A DNA stretch of 64,000 nt from NCBI RefSeq assembly GCF_001269365.1, contig NZ_CXOM01000001.1, positions 434,090 to 498,089 of the forward strand. The letters run 5' to 3'. Below are positions 59,301 through 64,000 of the stretch, one piece after another. Every line of letters starts with the position of its first letter. Positions within the stretch are counted from its first letter, which is position 1. Source of the stretch: Limnohabitans sp. Rim11 (GTDB taxonomy: Bacteria; Pseudomonadota; Gammaproteobacteria; Burkholderiales; Burkholderiaceae_C). Under the pieces are notes generated by a model. That model was given only the letters and a program-made list of their open reading frames with translations. It had not been told where the DNA came from and searched no databases. The translations under genes were made by a program, and so were the position numbers.

Positions 59301-60512
59301 ATGGGCGCCCCCGATATTCTCAATGCGACCCCGCCTGACCCTCAAGTCGGGCGGCACGTTTACAGGCAGCATGCGCATGAATGGTTAATTGCCAATTTAC
59401 CCAATCACATGCGCGCCAATCAATTGGACTACCGAACGCCGACGCTGACAGAGTGTCGTGATTGGGAGTTGGCCATGTACAGGGCAGGCTTGGCGGGGAT
59501 GACATGGCCTCAGGTTTATGGGGGCCATGGCCTGAGCTTGCGAGAGCACTTGGCAGTCAACAAAGAAATTGGTGCCTTGCTGATGCCGGAAAGTGTCAGT
59601 TCCATTGGCAAGGAATTGGTCGGTCCTATCATCATGGCGATTGGCACAGAGAATCAAAAACAAAAATTTCTGCCCGCCATCTTGCGCATGGAAAATTATT
59701 GGTGCCAAGGATTTTCTGAACCCGATGCCGGTTCCGATTTGGCAAGATTGAGAACGCGTGCAGTTCAGGATGGCGCCCATTGGCGAATCGATGGCCAAAA
59801 AATTTGGACCAGTGGTGCTGCGAAAGCCAACTATTGCCTGCTGTTAACTCGAACTGGCACCGTGGCAGATGCGCACCGCGGCATGTTGATGTTTGCGGTT
59901 CCTATGAATACGCCTGGTATCCGGGTGGTTCCCATTCGGTCGATTGACAACAAAGAATCCTTTGCAGAAGTTTTTTTTGACAATGTCATTGTTCCAGATA
60001 GCGCGCGTTTAGGCGAACCCGATCAGGGGTGGAACACGGCTGTTCGCGTTCTCTCAATCGAGCGTGCCACCAACCGAATGTATCGGCCATGGCGTTTTGA
60101 GAGCGAATTGCGACACTTGGTGCAGGCCTGTCAGTCTGATCGTGTTTTATCGGCGCATCTCAAAGAAAGCTATTTCCAACGACGAGTTGGCGAGGTGCTC
60201 GGTCAAATCGATAACCTCAAAGGCTTGGTTGAAAGAACGGTAGACACGATGATGGCAGGCCAAGAAATTGGAACGAAAGGATCGTTGACCAAGTTGTATT
60301 GGTCTGAATGCCATCAAGCGTTTGCTTCTTTTGCTTTGGAGATGACCTCGCGAGTCAATCCGTCTTCCAGTCCGCATGCTAGACGTGCACGCCAGGCGTT
60401 TACAGCGGCCTACTTATTCTCGAGAGCAGAAACGATTTATGCTGGAACCACTGAGGTGCAATTGGATGTCATTGCGCAGCGTATCTTAAAACTGCCGAAG
60501 GAACTTTCATGA
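59301..60512 (+). CDS. Acyl-CoA dehydrogenase, large partner of pair 2
   Basis: A 403-aa flavoprotein: YWCQGFSEPDAGSDLARLRT near 130, HWRIDGQKIWTSGAAKANYC and the C-terminal TIYAGTTEVQLDVIAQRILK. Same length and architecture as the 39661 protein. It overlaps its smaller partner gene by 4 bp. Start set at 59301 (MGAPDIL); the frame upstream belongs to the hydratase gene's shadow. Confidence 0.87.
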   Translation: MGAPDILNATPPDPQVGRHVYRQHAHEWLIANLPNHMRANQLDYRTPTLTECRDWELAMYRAGLAGMTWPQVYGGHGLSLREHLAVNKEIGALLMPESVSSIGKELVGPIIMAIGTENQKQKFLPAILRMENYWCQGFSEPDAGSDLARLRTRAVQDGAHWRIDGQKIWTSGAAKANYCLLLTRTGTVADAHRGMLMFAVPMNTPGIRVVPIRSIDNKESFAEVFFDNVIVPDSARLGEPDQGWNTAVRVLSIERATNRMYRPWRFESELRHLVQACQSDRVLSAHLKESYFQRRVGEVLGQIDNLKGLVERTVDTMMAGQEIGTKGSLTKLYWSECHQAFASFALEMTSRVNPSSSPHARRARQAFTAAYLFSRAETIYAGTTEVQLDVIAQRILKLPKELS

Positions 60513-61483
60513 GCGCACAAGACGATACCCTTCGACCTGAGGAGTTTGCTGAGGCATCACTTGCAGTGATTGAAAACGCACTTGGAAAGCCTGCATCCGA
60601 AACAGCTCTGTTACTGGCGCAAGCGGGTTTGATGGGCGTATGTGTACCAGAGGCTCAGGGTGGGCTAGGCCTGGACATTGCTTTTGCAGTCCCGTTGGCG
60701 CATGCCGCAGGAAAGTTGCGTTTTCAGTTTCCGCTGATTGAACAAGTCTTGATGGCCAAAGCATTGTCTGGCACATCACACGGTGAGCTTTTGGCAACAG
60801 GTGAAAAATTAGCCGGCATTGCATTTCAGGGTCAACTTATGCAAGGCTGGGTAGGCGGCGCACGTCATGCTAATTTGTGTGATTGGGTGTTGGTGTTTGA
60901 AGGTCAGGAGGCTGTCCTGGTCAGTATGTCGGATGTATCGATCGAAGAAGATCAATCGCTGGACCCTGATTATCCTCAACATTGGCTGGAAGCCTGCAAC
61001 GCCCAAGTGATACTGCGTTTAGATGCCGCAAAGTGTGAGGCCCTTTGGCGTGACGCCCAAATTTTGATGTCGGCCTGGGTCAATGGTGCCGCTGAAGGGG
61101 CATTTGAAGATACGGCCTCGTATCTTTCGACCCGTGTTCAGTTTGGCCGCCCCCTGACTGCCAAACAAGCTGTTCGGCACACCTTCTCTCGAATGAAATT
61201 GGCACAAGAGGCCACTGCGGCTGCGATTCAACGTGTTTTATCAAGCAACGAGCTTGGACAAGTCAGGACTGTCGATGCTGTCTTTGTCAGTGCCATTCAA
61301 AATGCCACTTGGGTGATTGAAAAAGCCATTCATTTACAGGGTGGAATGGGTTTTACCTGGGACGTTCCTTTGCATTATGCGTTGAGAGAAGTTCGCAAAA
61401 TCGAGGCCATGTTTGGGTCATCTGAATTGGCCATTCGTACAGGTCGCGAATGGATAGAGGCAAATTCATGCACACAACTTTGA
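60509..61483 (+). CDS. Acyl-CoA dehydrogenase, small partner of pair 2
   Basis: A 324-aa acyl-CoA-dehydrogenase-like protein: N-terminal LPLAHAAGKLRFQFPLIEQV-type segment, YLSTRVQFGRPLTAKQAVRH near 210 and HLQGGMGFTWDVPLHYALRE near 280. Shorter than full-length family members. Probably a heteromer with the preceding gene product, as in pair 1. It overlaps the SDR gene by 16 bp. Confidence 0.84.
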   Translation: MSAQDDTLRPEEFAEASLAVIENALGKPASETALLLAQAGLMGVCVPEAQGGLGLDIAFAVPLAHAAGKLRFQFPLIEQVLMAKALSGTSHGELLATGEKLAGIAFQGQLMQGWVGGARHANLCDWVLVFEGQEAVLVSMSDVSIEEDQSLDPDYPQHWLEACNAQVILRLDAAKCEALWRDAQILMSAWVNGAAEGAFEDTASYLSTRVQFGRPLTAKQAVRHTFSRMKLAQEATAAAIQRVLSSNELGQVRTVDAVFVSAIQNATWVIEKAIHLQGGMGFTWDVPLHYALREVRKIEAMFGSSELAIRTGREWIEANSCTQL

Positions 61484-62235
61484 GAGATTTTGAAGGCAAA
61501 GTGGCCTTGGTCACGGGTGCTGGCAATGGCATTGGCAAAGAGACGGCCTTCCAATTGGCTGTGCGTGGAGCGATCGTAGGCGTGAACGATCTCAAGCCAG
61601 AGTTTGTCCTTCCAGTGGTGGAGGCCATTGTCCAGTCGGGTGGTCAAGCATTTGCAGTCATTCAAAACATTGCAAGCCGGGAGGGCATCACAGCGGCTGT
61701 TGAGCAAGCACATCAGAAACATGGACGCTTGGATATTCTGATCAATAACGCTGCGTGGGTGCGTTACCAATCCCTTCCTGACATCCTTCCTGAAACCATG
61801 GATCGAATGCTGGACGTGGGGTTTAAGTCGGTCATCTGGGGCATGCAAGCTGCCTCGAATTTGATGGACCCGATCAGAGGCGGTGCGATTGTCAATGTGG
61901 CGTCGACAGCGGCATTGCGCTCTGCGCCAAATTCAGTGGTTTATTCAGGTATCAAAGCCGGCATTCTGGGGGTAACCCGAGCCGCCGCTGCCGAGTTGGG
62001 TTCTCGCCATATTCGCGTGAATGCAGTCTGTCCATCGGCTGTGCCCACTGAAGGGACACAGCGCAACCGAAATGCTGAACGCGATGCGCAAAGAGCCGCG
62101 CACACCCCTTTAGGGCGATTGGGAACGGTAGAAGACATTGCCAAAGGAATTTGTTTCTTAGCAAGTGATCAAGCCAACTTCATGACAGCGCAAGCCATGG
62201 TGCTTGATGGCGGCGTCACTTTCACCAACCTATGA
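61468..62235 (+). CDS. SDR-family oxidoreductase 4
   Basis: A 255-aa SDR: TGAGNGIGKE near 18, NNAAWVRYQSLPDILPETMD near 93, catalytic Ser in NVASTAALRS and YSGIKAGILG (Tyr-Lys), and SAVPTEG. Closely parallels SDR 1 at 47246. ATG 61468 has AGAGG upstream and overlaps the previous gene. Probably a hydroxyacyl-CoA or cyclic alcohol dehydrogenase. Confidence 0.87.
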   Translation: MHTTLRDFEGKVALVTGAGNGIGKETAFQLAVRGAIVGVNDLKPEFVLPVVEAIVQSGGQAFAVIQNIASREGITAAVEQAHQKHGRLDILINNAAWVRYQSLPDILPETMDRMLDVGFKSVIWGMQAASNLMDPIRGGAIVNVASTAALRSAPNSVVYSGIKAGILGVTRAAAAELGSRHIRVNAVCPSAVPTEGTQRNRNAERDAQRAAHTPLGRLGTVEDIAKGICFLASDQANFMTAQAMVLDGGVTFTNL

Positions 62236-62251
62236 AGTTCTAACTTGTCGA

Positions 62252-63472
62252 ATGAATAACCTAACAGTGATGATCACAGGTGCTGCGTCTGGCATTGGCC
62301 TCGCCACTGCACATTTTTTTGCTGAAAAGAATTGGCGTTGCATTTTGGTGGACTGTGATGAAGTTAAATTGCGCGACTTGTCAAAAGCTTTGCCAAATCC
62401 AACAGAGGGTTTTCATTCATTCGAATGTTTGGATTTAACCTCGACCCAAGACATTGCGGCGCTAGCATCCAGAGTCACAAGTTTAGACGTATTGATCAAT
62501 AATGCTGGCATCACAGATTCATTGAATGTACCATTGGTCAATCAAACTGAGGCCAATTTCAGATCGCTTTTGAAATTGAATTTGCAAGTTCCAGCGGATC
62601 TGACGCAGGCTTTGAATGCATCTCTAAAACCAGGCGCTCACATTATTAATGTAGCCTCCGGTGCAGGCTTGAAGGCCATTCCTTGGCGAGGAGCGTACAG
62701 CACCAGCAAAGCGGGTTTGATTGCACAAACTCAGGCCCTTGCAAAGGCCCGGCCCGATCTTTGTGTCACCGTACTTTGTCCTGGCTTTGTTAGAACCGAT
62801 TTGGTTGAACGCTTGATCGCATCAGGCCGTTTGAAAGTTGAAGCTGCAGTTGCCAAAATCCCATTGGGCAGAATTGCTACACCGGATGAAATGGCTGAAG
62901 CGCTTTATTTTTTGGCGACTCCGGCCGCTGTTCAATTGTCGGGCCAACAAATCTGTGTAGACGGTGGGTCTTCCGTTTTTGGTGGTAGTCAGCCTTATGC
63001 AACAGCGGCGCATGCACCACGGTCGTCGAACACACCACTGGCGTTGAATGTAAAAGGCGGTGAGGTCTCTGATTGGCTACCTCCAAGCACTTTGAACGCA
63101 GAGTCACCATATCTAGCATGTTTAAATTTGAGTTTGATGTCACTCAAGCCAGAACAAGCCTTAAATCAATTGTGCCAAGTAGCAACTGAATTTGCCAATG
63201 AATTTACAGCACAAGCCAGTCTGACAGTTTTGATTCCTTTGCGATTGGGTGAGTCATGGCAAGATGCTGGTCACAATGCAGCAATCCGCATGTTGATTTC
63301 AAGCTTGGCCTGTGAGTGGGGACCGCAATCCTTGCGCATCAATGCACTAGAAATTCCTTCGAGCATGAGCGCATGCGATGTCGCGCCGGTGGTCCATTTT
63401 CTGGCAGGCGCTAGCGCTCAGTACATCACAGGTCAGACCTGGGTGTTAAATCCACCCACTAAAAAGACATGA
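62252..63472 (+). CDS. SDR-family protein with a second, partial SDR half
   Basis: A 406-aa protein. Residues ~1-235 form a complete SDR (TGAASGIGLA, NNAGITDSLN, catalytic Ser in NVASGAGLKA, YSTSKAGLIA). The remainder looks like a decayed second SDR lacking the cofactor N-terminus: AIRMLISSLACEWGPQSLRI and ending VVHFLAGASAQYITGQTWVL, which match SDR C-terminal motifs. Start set at 62252 (MNNLTVMITG). Function of the second half is unknown; it may serve dimerisation. Confidence 0.78.
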   Translation: MNNLTVMITGAASGIGLATAHFFAEKNWRCILVDCDEVKLRDLSKALPNPTEGFHSFECLDLTSTQDIAALASRVTSLDVLINNAGITDSLNVPLVNQTEANFRSLLKLNLQVPADLTQALNASLKPGAHIINVASGAGLKAIPWRGAYSTSKAGLIAQTQALAKARPDLCVTVLCPGFVRTDLVERLIASGRLKVEAAVAKIPLGRIATPDEMAEALYFLATPAAVQLSGQQICVDGGSSVFGGSQPYATAAHAPRSSNTPLALNVKGGEVSDWLPPSTLNAESPYLACLNLSLMSLKPEQALNQLCQVATEFANEFTAQASLTVLIPLRLGESWQDAGHNAAIRMLISSLACEWGPQSLRINALEIPSSMSACDVAPVVHFLAGASAQYITGQTWVLNPPTKKT

Positions 63473-63514
63473 ATTCATTGAGCTTTTTCACTTCACTTCA
63501 ACAGGAGACAAACC

Positions 63515-64000
63515 ATGTTTAAACATTCAATGGGCCGAAGAGCCTTGATCGTCCTCAGTCTGTGTTTGACGTTTGCAGCACACGCGCAAACGACCAAAGT
63601 TAACAACTGGCCGCTTCGGCCCATCAAAGTAATTGTGGCGGGCCCAGCAGGTTCTGGTGGTGACATCTTCGCCCGCATGATCACGGTTCAACTGCAGGAA
63701 GCTTTGAAGCAACCGGTCATTGTTGACAACAAAGTAGGGGCCAACGGCATCATCGGCAATGACGCGGTTGCCAAATCCGCACCTGACGGCTACACCTTTT
63801 TGTTTACGCCATCATCTTCTATTGCCATCAATCCCATTTTGCAAAGCAAAATGCCTTATGACACTGCAAAAGACTTGTTACCAGTGGCTCAGGTGGGGTT
63901 GTCTGGATTTTTGTTGATGGCCAATCCAGCCTCTGGTTTTAAAAATTTGGCAGATATGGTCAAGTTTGCAAAAGAGAACCCTGGTAAGTTGTCCTACGGC
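63515..64000 (+). CDS. Bug-family transporter binding protein (3' end outside window)
   Basis: 162 visible codons. Signal peptide from MFKHSMGRRALIVLSLCLTF, cut after AAHAQ, then the Bug/TctC N-domain: WPLRPIKVIVAGPAGSGGDI and the VDNKVGANGIIGND and APDGYTFLF motifs. AGGAGAC precedes the ATG. It is the second Bug protein in the window and follows the second catabolic gene set. It is truncated by the window edge. Confidence 0.9.
   Translation, partial: MFKHSMGRRALIVLSLCLTFAAHAQTTKVNNWPLRPIKVIVAGPAGSGGDIFARMITVQLQEALKQPVIVDNKVGANGIIGNDAVAKSAPDGYTFLFTPSSSIAINPILQSKMPYDTAKDLLPVAQVGLSGFLLMANPASGFKNLADMVKFAKENPGKLSYG

Noticed and set aside
1-64000. tRNA, rRNA or replication origin
   Set aside because: No cloverleaf, rRNA-like or origin-like sequence was noticed by reading; a covariance search was not possible here.

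Overview
The window looks like a chromosome segment of a betaproteobacterium, probably order Burkholderiales and near the Comamonadaceae. That is an inference from gene content: two Bug-type tripartite tricarboxylate transporter binding proteins, a branched-chain-type (Liv) ABC transporter, a DctP-type TRAP binding protein and many acyl-CoA catabolism genes. No rRNA, tRNA or CRISPR array was seen.

The window splits into two parts. From about 1 to 34.9 kb it is accessory DNA: many short, unrelated genes on both strands, several toxin-antitoxin modules (HicAB, a HigBA-like pair, TumAE-like, MNT/HEPN), antitoxins whose toxins are missing or broken (a HigA-like protein, ParD, VapB beside a VapC remnant, two fused multi-HTH proteins), two MerR plus von Willebrand A operons, a NERD helicase, an SprT-like protein, a Sel1-repeat/transglutaminase pair, one IS21 element and two disrupted genes. 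The part is punctuated by a recurring ~26 bp repeat with core AATTGGGGTCAGATCAACAT. The repeat occurs (i) singly, as same-direction copies delimiting small gene cassettes at 15.1-20.3 kb, with gene stop codons often inside or touching it; (ii) as the ends of ~150 bp hairpin elements (six copies) with a nearly invariant 29-nt apical region on a 29-30 bp stem whose sequence differs between copies yet stays perfectly paired; and (iii) as the ends of a ~93 bp element (two copies), one of which occupies the apical position of a hairpin element. No integrase or transposase that would explain these repeats lies in the window. This repeat and cassette system is the strongest candidate for something undescribed.

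From about 35.3 kb to the right edge lies a catabolic region with no copies of the repeat: a Baeyer-Villiger-type monooxygenase, IclR, TetR and LysR regulators, two enoyl-CoA hydratases, two side-by-side acyl-CoA dehydrogenase pairs, an NDP-forming acyl-CoA synthetase, an AMP-forming acyl-CoA ligase, an SMP-30-type lactonase, five SDR proteins, a SnoaL-like protein, a complete Liv ABC transporter with its binding protein, a luciferase-like monooxygenase with a flavin reductase, and two Bug binding proteins. Together they suggest uptake of an alicyclic or terpenoid-like ketone or acid, oxygenation to a lactone, ring opening, CoA activation and beta-oxidation. The substrate cannot be read from sequence. 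Three copies of a palindrome, consensus WTGCCGAYMGGYAA, lie upstream of the first enoyl-CoA hydratase and the Liv-type binding protein gene and may be the site of the TetR regulator.
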